Shown here in pieces: positions 47,501 through 58,900 of a stretch of DNA of 64,000 bases. Below the pieces are notes generated by a model. That model was not told where the DNA came from and made no database searches. It saw only the letters and a program-made list of their open reading frames with translations. The position numbers and the translations under genes were made by a program. The stretch covers positions 25,993,577 through 26,057,576 of the forward strand of contig NC_092800.1 of assembly GCF_918797505.1 (NCBI RefSeq), in the 5' to 3' direction. Numbering within the stretch: the first letter of the stretch is position 1; every line of letters starts with the position of its first letter. Origin of the DNA: Bemisia tabaci. Its lineage: Eukaryota; Arthropoda; Insecta; Hemiptera; Aleyrodidae.

Positions 47501-47945
47501 GCACATACTTTTGTAATAGAAAATATTGTTTGTGACAAAATTGCAGAATCTGAGATTGAGTTAAAACATTCTCGCTCCAGACAACAGAGCAACGTAGCAT
47601 TCTTTATCATATAAAGTACTGTTAAAATTGTTATGAAGATGAAGAATGTCAACAAGTAAACATAAATTCTTGGGATGAGCCGATAATCTACTTACTAGGA
47701 CCTAAACAATGAAGAATATATACTGAGCTCAAGTTTCGATGACCAACAGTAACAAAGATATGATGACGGTTTCCTTACCAAAATAAATGTCCACACATGC
47801 TGACGACTGCATCTTTAGGAGTATCTAGACAAATATTACACTCAAATAATTTTTCATCCTTTTCTTTTTCTTCCTCCTCCTCCTTGTAATCTTTTGGGGA
47901 AGAGCCAGCTGTATCGCTAGCAGAACCTGTGCTAGTGGCTGTCAT
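44578..47945 (-). CDS. RNF185: RNF185/RNF5-type membrane E3 ubiquitin ligase, 5 coding exons
   Basis: Complete, 189 residues (vertebrate RNF185 is 192). Coding exons in transcript order: 47945-47779, 47378-47247, 46812-46758, 45565-45448, 44675-44578 (stop TGA). Phases agree throughout. The acidic N-terminus ([12 protein letters not shown]) is followed by a C3HC4 RING with all ligands: C36, C39, C51, H53, C56, C59, C73 and C76 ([24 protein letters not shown]). [17 protein letters not shown] follows, then a Pro-rich linker, [20 protein letters not shown] (first hydrophobic segment) and the C-terminal anchor [16 protein letters not shown]. Family members anchor in ER or outer mitochondrial membrane and ubiquitinate ERAD and autophagy substrates with UBC-type E2s. 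RNF5 and RNF185 are close; insects usually have this single type. Introns are 0.4-0.9 kb. Confidence 0.95.
45890..46620. repeat. Unclassified interspersed repeat in RNF185 intron 3
   Basis: The stretch has internally repeated blocks. Around 46005-46150 and 46160-46345 similar runs recur: AATTTTGAAAATTTAT / AATTTTGGAAATTTGAC, CAAATTCCCTGTCAAAA / CAAGTTTCCTGTCAAAATAT, and CACGAAAATCAATAGA / CTACAATCAGTTGAG, with CATCT(G/T)..CTTCGATTTT / CATCTTGGATTTTC. It looks like two or more tandem monomers of about 190 bases from an old element. No coding frame is seen. Confidence 0.5.
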
Positions 47946-47964
47946 TTTTTACAGCTACTAAATT
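47946..47964 (-). other. 5' UTR part of RNF185 exon
   Basis: An acceptor TTTCCAG lies just upstream of 47964, and 19 untranslated bases precede the ATG. This shows that a separate 5' UTR exon exists further upstream. Confidence 0.7.
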
Positions 47965-48532
47965 CTGGAAACAAAATTTAAGAGGCAGAAATTAAAAACT
48001 AAGGTGATAAAAATAATATAAAAAATACAAATTCACTTAAGATCTTGATACATAGTCAAATTCTGAACCAATTCCGATCTAACTAGACCAGTTGATGACT
48101 GATGGTCACCATGCAACAGTCCTCTTTGATCAAAATTGGACGGGCCGTCAAATTTTGATCAGAATGGAGAGTCCCCATTCATCATTTCTAGCCGAGCGAA
48201 ATATTTCTGCCGGGTTTTCATTTGAAAATTAGACGAAGTAACAATGTTAAGACTGATGACTCCCGACAATATGATGGTAATTGGTTCGGGAATTTGATTG
48301 TGGATCGAGGCCTTTAGAAGATTGAAGTTTGGAGATTCAAGTGATAAAAAAAGAAGAGTAGCACATAATTAGACTGACTCGCAATTGGCCAAAAGGTACA
48401 GCAAAACTTAATGCTTTAATTTTTAGAGGGATGTGTCTGCAGCTCAAAGATAAAGTGGTGTACGGTCCTATATTTTTCAATTTTTTCTCTGACCGATTAT
48501 TCACTTATGAAAAAACTAATGCTTCGAAGGCC

Positions 48533-48766
48533 CAGGTGCAAGACCACATATCACCATTGGAAAGTTTCAAGATTTCCACTCCTATTTTCTCCTTGTGATG
48601 AAAAACAAGGGCCCTATGGCTTGAAATTTGTACTGAATATTATGCTGACAGAGAAGAAAAATCAAGGAAATTTTCAAGAAATTTCTTTGACTACTTTTCT
48701 AAAGAAAAAGTAAAGTATGACAGGAAGTCTGCAACGTCGCAAACGGAAATACCTGCGTTGTTTCAC
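48533..48766. mobile_element. MITE, family B copy
   Basis: It starts AGGTGCAAGACCACATATCA and ends AAAGTATGACAGGAAGTCTG, CAACGTCGCAAACG, GTTGTTTCAC. The interior ATTTTCAAGAAATTTCTTTG and ACTACTTTTCTAAAG matches the minus strand of 50784-51044. It lies in the presumed RNF185 5' UTR intron. Confidence 0.75.
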
Positions 48767-49754
48767 AATTTAGGCATTGAGAGAACTCGCAATAAAGAAG
48801 TTAGGCAAGACATTGGTAGGTAATATTTTACTTGTAATCAAGTATTTTTTTGGGAAAAAACTGCATATGTAATCTGGGGCAAATTTGCAGCGTTCATACT
48901 AAGAACAGAAGAGGTGCTGTGCGTTTTAAATAAAAGGGCAGCTATGAGATAGGCTTGATTGCTTAAGAGTTGTATTGAACTACACTCATCATATCTTGCT
49001 TCAAAATCAGTAGCAAAGCTGATTAAAAAAGCTGTTTGTGTGTATTGAGAAAAGGGTTCTGTAAGAAATATTGGCTCCGAGCTTCAAGCATAAATTCACA
49101 GACACATACTAAAACCAAGGCTGATAAGGAGCTCTGCGGGAAACAAGGATAAACAACGTCATGAAACCGTTCATATCATAAGCTTCAGATAGAATATTTT
49201 GAGAATAACAGGTGGAGGTAAAAAACAATACATTAACAACAGAAAGTGATAAGACTGATTAAAAATACACGATGCAAGAGCAAAACATCCTGCAAGATAG
49301 TATCAAGGTCATGTTTTTCACGATGGGAAGAATAACTTTTGGACAGAGAATTAGAGAAGGGGGAACATGATTGAAGAGTTATTTTCTTTAAAAATAAGAA
49401 TTTACTTACTAACAGCAAGAATAATCAAAGGGAGAAAACAACCAAGTTCAGTCCCACCCTCAATGCCACAGATGAAGTAGTATCTTGGGGGTTCCTGACA
49501 TTATTGAAAAAAGTCAGTTCAGTAAAGGATTGAGGAAGAAACATTAGGAAGACTTGGTGAAAATTAATAAACGATATTCTTCATTTCTGCCCCGAGCAAA
49601 ATCAAAGAATGAGGGCGATTAGATTTTGACAGACATCCTTGAGGTTAGAAACTGAAACGTAATGTTCTGAAATTTCTAGAGTAAACCTTGCATAATTAAC
49701 GAGTAGTAACTGACGAATCTTCAAGAGGAAGGTGAGAAATAGCGAAGAACTTAC

Positions 49755-49930
49755 CGGTAACAAGAACAGACACTCGGGAAATTTAATAGACACTTAATTA
49801 AACAGGAACACGCAATAATAATCCCTTTATCACTTCAATATTATTTACGTTTGTTTGGACGAGGAACCACTGCACGCAGCATTTCGATAAGACCATGAAT
49901 GACGCAAACATGACGTCATATCGCGTGGTC
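49755..49930 (-). promoter_or_regulatory. RNF185 promoter and probable first exon
   Basis: A minus-strand donor ACCG|GTAAGTTC (last exon base 49755) could splice to the acceptor at 47964. Upstream, 49850-50000 is CpG-richer than its surroundings. It holds a perfect palindromic CRE, TGACGTCA, at 49911-49918, with a half-site TGACGCAA at 49899-49906. CREB/ATF or bZIP control of an ER-quality-control ligase would make sense, but is inferred. The transcription start is not mapped. Confidence 0.45.
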
Positions 49931-50049
49931 TGACTCCGGGTCTACAGAAAACGTCGATCACTTCGACAGTCAGTCACGTTCCGCATCGCATTCAAAACTG
50001 AATTTTAATTCTATCTGCATGCCTACGTAAATGGGCGGAAACATTTCTG

Positions 50050-52443
50050 CAGATTAAAATCAACTCTGGAATTATTTAAAAATTGCAGAGAAGGGGGAAA
50101 TTCGATGCTTCCTCACGTTAATGTTAGGTAAATCTCTGAACTTATTTCCATACAAACCAATTCAGCGCGCCCTTTACCAGTCGTAGACGTTGTGAAAATT
50201 GTCCACGTAGAAATAACATTATTGAGGAGAAACAGAAAATGACAGTGAAGGAAAGCTGGTTAAAAGAAACTGAGCCAATCGAAGAAATAGCAAATATTCG
50301 GACTTTGATTTAGATAAGGTGCCTGTGCACCCCCCCCCCCCCCCTCCCCCAATAGTACTTGCAGTACTCCTAAGTACATTTAATTTCTTGGTCCTGCTCT
50401 AGTCCTCGCGTACCAAGAAATTGAATAGGTAATCTGGCACTCTACGCCATGACCAGAATATGATTGCCATACCTACCAGATGAATTAAAAACTGATTACA
50501 TACCTACTGAAAAAATAAATATTTTTGCGCGCAAGTAGTGGTCAGTCAAAGGGGAGGGGGATTAAAGAAAAATATTATTTGGATAGAAGAGGGGTAGCTC
50601 TTCGTCAAAAAGAAAGAAGGAAAACATTGCAATTGCTCAGAGAGGGGTGATTTGGTTCATACATAGGGGCTAACAGCTGCAATGAGTTGATTAAGTAACT
50701 GTAAAAGATGAACTATGTTCACACATCCGCTAGAGTACTTAAGCTTTGATTTATTTGGTCTCCAACCTGCAGTAGGATATTCTATATCGACGGTGAAACT
50801 ACCAAACCACGTATCTCGGTTTGCGACGTCGCAGACTTCCTGTCATACTTTATTTTTTAAATGAAAAACTACTTAACGTCCAGTCTTGAAAATTTCTGTG
50901 ATTTTTCCTCTTCGTGCGGAGAAAATTCTGTAAAAATTTCAAGGAATGATATTGATTTGGTCGACTTCAAAAAAATAAAATGTTAGCGTAGATTTTTAAA
51001 CACCGCAAACGAGATACGTGGTTTGGTAGTTTCACCGTCGATATGTAGTTAGGCTCATTGTCACCTGCAGTAAGATAGTCTATGTAGTTAAGCTCATAGT
51101 TAGTATCACTCGCACAACTCGATTTTTCTGAGGCTGTACTTTAATTCTTGCCTGCTAAACTTGGTTTATTTAGGGGAGCGATTGTTACCTGATCTAATTT
51201 AAAATTTATGAAACACACCAAACTACAAGTTTTAACTTGTGTGTTCATTTTTAATTCATATGCACAAATACACCATGCATAGGTTTCTGAAGACCTTTTG
51301 GGTGAAAAACATGGAGAAATAATGCAAGAATTTAATTGAATAGGAAGCTGACTTTATTACAATTACAAATACAGAGACAGACATAAAAGCTTCTTGAATA
51401 AGAAAACCTACAACTACGACAAGGCTTAAACTAAACAGGGAGAAAATAATACGAAATCGTATAAAAAAGCAAAAAGAGAAAACAAGGTTTCTTCTTAAAA
51501 GAAAACGAAGGAATTTCAACCTAAAATTATAAAAAAAAAACCAGCCAAGAATTCTGGCTTTAAAATAAACAGGTCAACAAAATGAAAAATCAGTTCTGGG
51601 AGTTGACATCAATATCCGCAGACTTAATGTGCACTCATATCTCAGAAATAACTGAGGTTAGAAAGTGTACTGTACAGATTGTTAAAAATGGTGAGGGTTT
51701 CAAACGATGTAAGGACAGAAATTAAGATTGTTTAAAGACCTTCAGATTAGCAATAAAATAAAAAGGTGATAGCTAAAATAACAAGGGAAAAGAAATAAGA
51801 GCTACTTTTCAATGAAGAAGACTTCACACAACTTGACAATTACAAAATAGGTATGATGGTTTGCTGACTTTGGTTTTTTATCTTTTTCATATTCTTGTTC
51901 AAAGCTTTGGACTGAACAGGAAAAAAAAGTTGTACTTACAGTTTCACCGAGATTATGGAGACAGAAATATTCTCACACCACTGTGTGGCTAAAACTTAAA
52001 GATGATAGACTCGATTTTTTTTTCCACTAAAATAACGTACTTTTCCAAATTAAACATCCATTTACACTTCAGACGAACGGATGAAAAATTAGAATCCAAG
52101 GGCAATACTTCGCCAAATTCAAGAATGGATGTGCACTCATACGTATCAGCCCCTTTTTTTTTGTTTTAGGCAAAAAGTATTGAATCTGGTTTTTTTTTTT
52201 TTTTTTTTTGAAGGGTGGATAAAATTTACCTTTTACGTTTGGTGAGGAATTTTAAATTTTTTGTTCGATCTTGTGGAAATATTACATTGCAAAACAAAAT
52301 TAACAACAGAAGAGATCAGCCTCCCCATAAGTATATCTAAGGGTTTCTAGCTACAGTCACTCATAATTCTAGATTTAGAGCTGCATTTTCTGCATAAATG
52401 TAGCGAGAGTTTGGTAAATGGGTGATAGTGTAAAAAATTGTTC
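50050..52443. other. Intergenic region between RNF185 and Drp1
   Basis: No supported gene. It holds a poly-C tract at about 50330-50344, a well-preserved family B element at 50784-51044 with a partial repetition of its flank (TAGTTA(A/G)GCTCAT, TGCAGTA(A/G)GATA), and long A- and T-rich runs at 51528-51540 and 52180-52211. Confidence 0.5.
50784..51044. mobile_element. MITE, family B, reference copy with 40-bp TIRs
   Basis: The left end is ATATCGACGGTGAAACTACC then AAACCACGTATCTCGGTTTG. The right end, inverted, is ATATCGACGGTGAAACTACC then AAACCACGTATCTCGTTTGC. The termini are nearly perfect over about 41 bases, so this is the youngest of the copies. It is 261 bases with no coding frame. Related copies are at 10118, 32175, 33930 and 48533. 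Transposon superfamily and target duplication are not clear. Confidence 0.92.
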
Positions 52444-52955
52444 TTTATTAAAAAAAACTTTTAAGAATTACAATACGAGGATAGTTTAAACATCATAAAT
52501 CGATTGAACGATACACAAATCTTGCAAATTAAACCAAACATTCATATGGTGGGACTAGAAGAGAGCCAAATCCTTCGGTTTTGAGATGACCTTGAAATAA
52601 CTCTGCAGCAAAAATTAAACTTTCAACGGAGAAAAACTTGATTCGCCTAGACCCAATTCACTGGTTATTCTGATGATGACTGCCGCTCCCTGCATTTCCA
52701 AATGTAAAGGAAACAGGGAGAAAAGTGCAAAACTGACTAGAGAGTGTATCAATTCCGAAGAAGGTTTAAATTAGCTTCACTGATCCACTTGGTTGCATTT
52801 ATGATTTCATAACAAAATACATGAATGGAACTCAACGCAATACTTACCAACAATGAATCTTACAGAAAATGCACCATTCAAGGAATCAACAATGATACAA
52901 GACTAAATAACAACTACAGAGCAGATGGAACACCTGCTATTTGCGATCCTAATTC
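52444..52955 (-). other. Drp1: Probable Drp1 3' UTR
   Basis: The first minus-strand AATAAA after the Drp1 stop reads as TTTATT at 52444-52449, about 0.5 kb downstream of the stop codon. No further exon is needed. The UTR end is inferred. Confidence 0.45.
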
Positions 52956-55900
52956 TTACCAGACATGAGTTTCTCTAATTTCACTAATAATTGTGTTGGC
53001 TTTTTGGAGAGCCTGTAAAAACAGAAACAAAAGAGATTATTGGCCTCTGAATATGCGTAAATGTCAAGGAATGATAGAATAAGTGTAAAAAAACCCACAA
53101 ATCATCCGCCATTCTTTGAACAAGACCATACTAGTTAGGCTGTTCGGTCATAATTTCATGGCCAATGGTCTAATATTGGCGTTCATTTTTCACATTATCT
53201 CATCTCAATGTTCTGGCTGATCTTTACCCTCCTTCCAACATTTTAGTGAATTAAGCCCAACCTTGATGTCCAAAATTCACAATTTTGCAGCTGGATTGCG
53301 AAAAATTACGGACAGGAGTCTGAGGTACAGTCAAATTAAAATGGCCACCCTTTGGAAATAGGTTGTGAGTCAAGCTCTACTTCTTTTTCCACCTACCCTC
53401 TCACATGGACCTATATAAGATTTTCTTGCTTGTCTTGCAGCTCGGGGAAAATGAAACAAAATTTTTCCAGGAAAACGGTGGGGTTTGAAATTCAAAATTT
53501 GCTGAAATCAAAACATTTTTCACTTTATAGCATAGCCTACCGTTTTTCCAGAAAATTCAAAATATTTAAAAAAGCAAGGACTTTTGTTCCCAACAAACTT
53601 AAGGTTTTGGAGTATTTGATTTCTCCAGAAAATGGTGAGCAATGAAAAAAGTACTGAGGGCTTTTCCAAACACAGCAACTAGGATTACCAGAAGAAACCC
53701 ATTATTATTCTTGAAAACTTTTGTTCCACTTCCATTTTAATGTGAGAAAACCAGAAAAATCTTAAATTAATACTATTTGAAGCAATATCAACGCGACAGA
53801 TATATTGCAGATACAGTGCCGGATGAATCTAATAACCTCCCCACAATTACGTTTTTCACTTCACTTTGATTTCATCTCGATTGTATTTTTGCTCTTTGAT
53901 GTTGAGTTAATATGTACTTATTCTTCCATTTATGTTTTGCATACAATTATTATCTCAAACGTATTGCATCACAGACGTAGCTATTATTTTGACAATGAGA
54001 TTTTCAGTGTCAGGGAAAACTCTCCTCCCCTCTGACCCCCATTGAAGAAAAAGGACTCTTTTAATTTATATTTTCAAACCAACAAATTTTGTCTGATGAA
54101 CTTAACCCCCCCCCCCCTTTCCCTTCACACAAAGGTACTTGTTGTTGGTTATTTTGTGTTTAATGCTATTTCATGCGGTTTTTCAGGCACTGCTCATTTT
54201 CTTAATCATTAGAGTAGGACCAAAATTGATTTTCTGTGTCCACGGGTACAGATATAGGATGATCCGCCATGATATCCAGCCAAAGCTGGATCCAGATAGT
54301 GTGAGCAAAACCTTCCGATTAGAGGAATTTGAAGTATCTACTCCATCTTTTTGGAACATAATTATGAATGTTTCTCTCAATGTATCATGCGATTGGTGAA
54401 CGTCTTTTAATTAACTAACTTTAATTTTACTTCTCTCTCTTTCACTCTTGCTTCCTTTCATTTTCCCTCTTTTGCTCAGGGCCTGCATTTTTTTGAAAGA
54501 ATTTGGTTTCTCTCCTCTCATGCCGACCCACTGGCATTCACAACTGAAAAAGCACTATCCAACTAAGTACCGTACAGTGAAATTATCAGACCAGATGATA
54601 CCTGAAAAAATTCTGTCCAGCATATTTTATAGTTACCAAATATCCAGCTTAACTCCTATCATTAATATTAAAACTTTTCTATGGTTGGAATTTTTTTCAT
54701 ACAACTTCACTTACCTTTAACTTATCACTGGCTTCTTTCCTTTGTTGGGCAATATTTTCAGATTCCTTCAGTAAATCTTCGATTTGATCAGGTTTATATA
54801 AGTGTGTCACTAGCTCTGACTGTAGGTTGTCTTTTACATAGTTCACTAAAAAGTGCATGATTGCTTTTGGTACCGAGTCTTGAATCGATTTTCTAACTAT
54901 GTAAAAGTATGACTGGATAAGATGCTCTGTAAATGAAATAATTGAAAAGTTATTTACCTTGAAACTGATGAGAACTTTACATTTACTGGAAAAGAAACAA
55001 AAGTGACTATTCACAGGGAAAGGGATCTTTGTGCCAAAATATTACAATTGGATTACTATGAAATTATATGGATACTGGAGTTTACTAAAGTTTTGACAAA
55101 CATTTGAACACAAAGAACATTCAGAAATAAAAGATCAAACGAAACTAAGGATGTGACACTTTGAGGTTTGCAGTTCATAAAAAAATAATTCAAAGAGCAC
55201 TGTATTCAAAGATGTACTTTGCCATATTTGTCATTCAAACTTGTCGATTTAAAATGAAAGTTTACATTTGCTACTGGTACAAAACTGAACTAAAAAGAGG
55301 ATTATCTAATGAAATCTTGAAGTCTAGAGCTGTGCGAATATTCGGAAATCGCGAATATTCGCTTTGGCTGACTCGCGTACTGTTCGTCATTTGCGAATAT
55401 TCGCACCATGGCTCATAACAAATTTTCCAACCAACATTTTCAAATATTCGAATTCACAAAACTTATCAACCCGGTCAGTTTTTGATCTAGAGAGGTCCCA
55501 ATGGTCTTCTTTCCTAGGTAATTACTAGAGCTTTAGTTGCATCCGAACTGTAGTTTGATAACTGCTTTCAAGCGCCTCCCTGATAAAAGTTTTCAGTACT
55601 TTATGATTACCTTTGCAGAGAAAAGAGCAGGAAATTTTTGCTTTTTAGATAGAATTTATTAATTTATATAGAGATTTTTCATTCTTCAATGGAGAATTTG
55701 CATGCACATTTTTTACTGCTTCATCTTAAAGTGCTTACAGAGCTGATTTCACAGTATTTTTTATAATTTTTTTTCTGATATGGGAAATAGTATAAAAATA
55801 GATTTGAAAGTGAGAAAATGCACCGCCTAATGACATTATCTGGCAGCATTTCCCATTTAAACACATGTATTTTAGCAGACTAGTTCATTTTGTCATATCA

Positions 55901-58900
55901 TCTCCAATATTTGTTCAATTCATGAACCAAGGGTATCCTCCTGTTCAGTTCACTCTGTAGTTTCCACTTAAACACGAAATTCATGAAATTTCAGACGCCC
56001 GCAAATTCTCCATTGATTTCTGTATTTTCAGGTCTGAAACAATGTGCGCTCTCACTGGTGACATGAGGGACGTTTATGTACCTGGGCCACACCCTTGAAG
56101 TGTTTGCTCTTCTACAAGACTTACCAATCACTTGACACTCCTGTTTTTCTCGTTCAGTGAGTGTCCGGGAGCTCTGCTGATTTGGAACTACCGGAAGGAG
56201 GTTGATTGATTTGGGATTGCCTTGAGAACCGATACCGCCGGGGGGATTGGAGACTAAAGCAACCTGGTGAGTAGGCGTCGAAGTTGGAGATGTTTCTGTA
56301 GAATCAACTATGCTGTTTGTTCCACTTGGATTAAAATGCTGGTAACCTCGAGCAGCATCAATGTTGTTCATCTGCAAACATAAAATTCAACAAAAAATTT
56401 GTTTTCAACAATATTTTTGAAAATTTGGATGACAACATGCAAAGCTTGAAAAAATTTTTTATAAATAATCGCCTAAGTGTAATTGAACGTTTACAAAAGA
56501 GATCGATCCTATTCATCAGTGTCGTGGGACAAAAGAAACCCACCGCAATTATGAGACCCTGTATTGGACAGCGGACGTTTTCGCATGCGTCCATTCAATT
56601 GGCCTTTGTTTCGATACTGCAATGAAAAACTGCAAACTGCAACATTACAATACTTGTAGAGTTAAGCTTGGAGTAAAAACGTTACGGACGGGTAACTTAT
56701 GCATCTGTTGGTGGCATTGTTTTTTTTCCTCTTCTACCTGCATTCTTTGTCTTTGAAAATGGAGCATAAGGCCTTAAAGAATTAAGGATCACGTTGCGAT
56801 TATGTAAATTTATGGAAAATGTGCCTAATTCCCGTGATTACAAGTTTCAAAAAGTTAAACAGTACCATAACTAGTCAAAGAGCGCCAAAAAGTGCCAAAA
56901 TTTTCACGGCTGAAAAAACACTATCCGGCGTGTCCAAAAAACTGGATAGCGCGATTATCCAGCTGGATGCGGATACCCGCAAAAATCGTGTCCAGCTTCC
57001 GGCCGGGTAATCGCTGGTTACCCGGCCCAACTCTAGATTTTACTTTAAAAGACAATGAAGTTGAGCAATTTCAGAAAACGAGAGGGAATGTGTTCAATAA
57101 TGAGATTCATTACCTTCAGGGTGGCACCACTGCTTTCTTCACTGTCTGAGATTGCCCCTGAATAAGGAGCTATGCTATTGTAGGCATTTCTTTTCACCTT
57201 TCCATCATCCATCATGTTTTTCAAAGTTGATGTTACATAAAGGGCCTCCTTCCGAAAATCAGGATGTCTGGTATTAATGTATGCTAATTCAATTGCAACT
57301 AAATTCTCAACCTGAAATGACGTAAAAAAAAAATTTGAGTTTCTTCAAAAAATAAAAAAGAAAGATACATAATATACTCTAGGGTTCGAAGTACATTAAT
57401 AAATAACTTTTCACGATTTTTCTTTAAGTTTAGAAGTACATTACTTATTGCAATGCTCCATCAAAAATTCAAAAATTGGTAGACTCTTCTGGAGATGGTT
57501 ACAATAATTATAAAAAATATATGTAGAAAAACATAAGTTACTTTAAAATTGAACGAGACAGCAAAATATTTTAGGATAAAAATCTTAGGGTGATTTGTCA
57601 CCGGTTCTTGGCATGGTCGTTGACATGCAGTAAATTGCATCAATTAAGTCAGAAATCTTAGCAGATTTTGACCTTCTAGCGGAAAAAAAAGAACGATAGC
57701 TTTTTAGCCTGAGCCTTAAGTATCATTCTCGATCAAAAAAAAAATCGCAACTTTCAGGGAGATAAGAGCAAGATTCTCCTTCAGGAAAAAACAATGCATT
57801 CAATACAGCAATCGACCTCTATATGAAATGCGAGGTTTTTTTCGGAGACTCCTGCTTTCATTTCTCAGTGTTTTGCAATTTTTTTGGTTGAGAATGATTT
57901 TCCCAATTCATGTGCAGGAGCTATCGTCTTTTTTTTTTTAGAGAAAAAAGTCAAAATATGCTAAGATTTTTTACTTAATGAATGCGATATATTGCATGCC
58001 AGTTTGACTACATCAAAACCTGGAATAAATTATCTTAAAGTGCATTGCAAAATTTTAGTTCAACTACAGTTGGCTGTGAGGAAGTTTTGATACTTCCATA
58101 AGTTCTTCCTAAAAAATAGATTTTCAACTTCAAAAGACCATAATCTTGGATTCATTCAACTGGTTTCAGAATTAATTACACACTTGCGAGGGAACCCTAC
58201 TGTGCATTAGTGTGATCATCTTAAATTAGTCTTTCCTGGTTTTACACACTGGAAACACCTGTATGAACAGATTAAAGTTGCTCTGCGCATAAAAAGACTT
58301 GATGACAAAATTTTAGAGGTTATTAGAGTCTTTAAAAGTAAGTTTACCATTTGGTTGGTGGTTGGGAGTCGCCGTCTCAAAAGTTGAGAAACTACATCTA
58401 TTATACGCTCATGTAATTTTGGAAAGCGAAGCATTTCTTGTTGAGACTCAATTCCACAATGCTGGATGATGCTTTGCATTTCATCGTGAACTAAATCAAC
58501 GCACTTTAAGGCTGGTTCCTCCAACCTTCTAATTTGTCGTTTCACCAAGAGTTCAAATGAAACCTGGGAGTAGAACAGCTACATTAAAATACTAAATTAA
58601 AAACTACTTCACACAGGCATGCGTCAAAAAACCTCAAAGAAATAATGATACTATAAAAAAATGAAATTATAAGTCCAGAAATTGAGAAATTTGATACTTT
58701 CATGTAGAGTTAAAGTGACTTGCTATCAAATCATATTATAAAAATGAGAGAATAAAAAATGCTGATCTTTTAAAAATTTTCGTTCACTGTTGTATAAAAT
58801 TAGCGTGAGAAAATATCATCTTTCTAGTGTAAAGTCTGACAATTATCTTTAAAATGAGCAAAACTCTTCTAGACGAACGATCACTACAAGAATTGACGTA

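Noticed and set aside
53352..54720. Several plus-strand frames in the Drp1 last intron
   Set aside because: They are T-rich, lack homology and splice support, and lie antisense to a well-defined intron.
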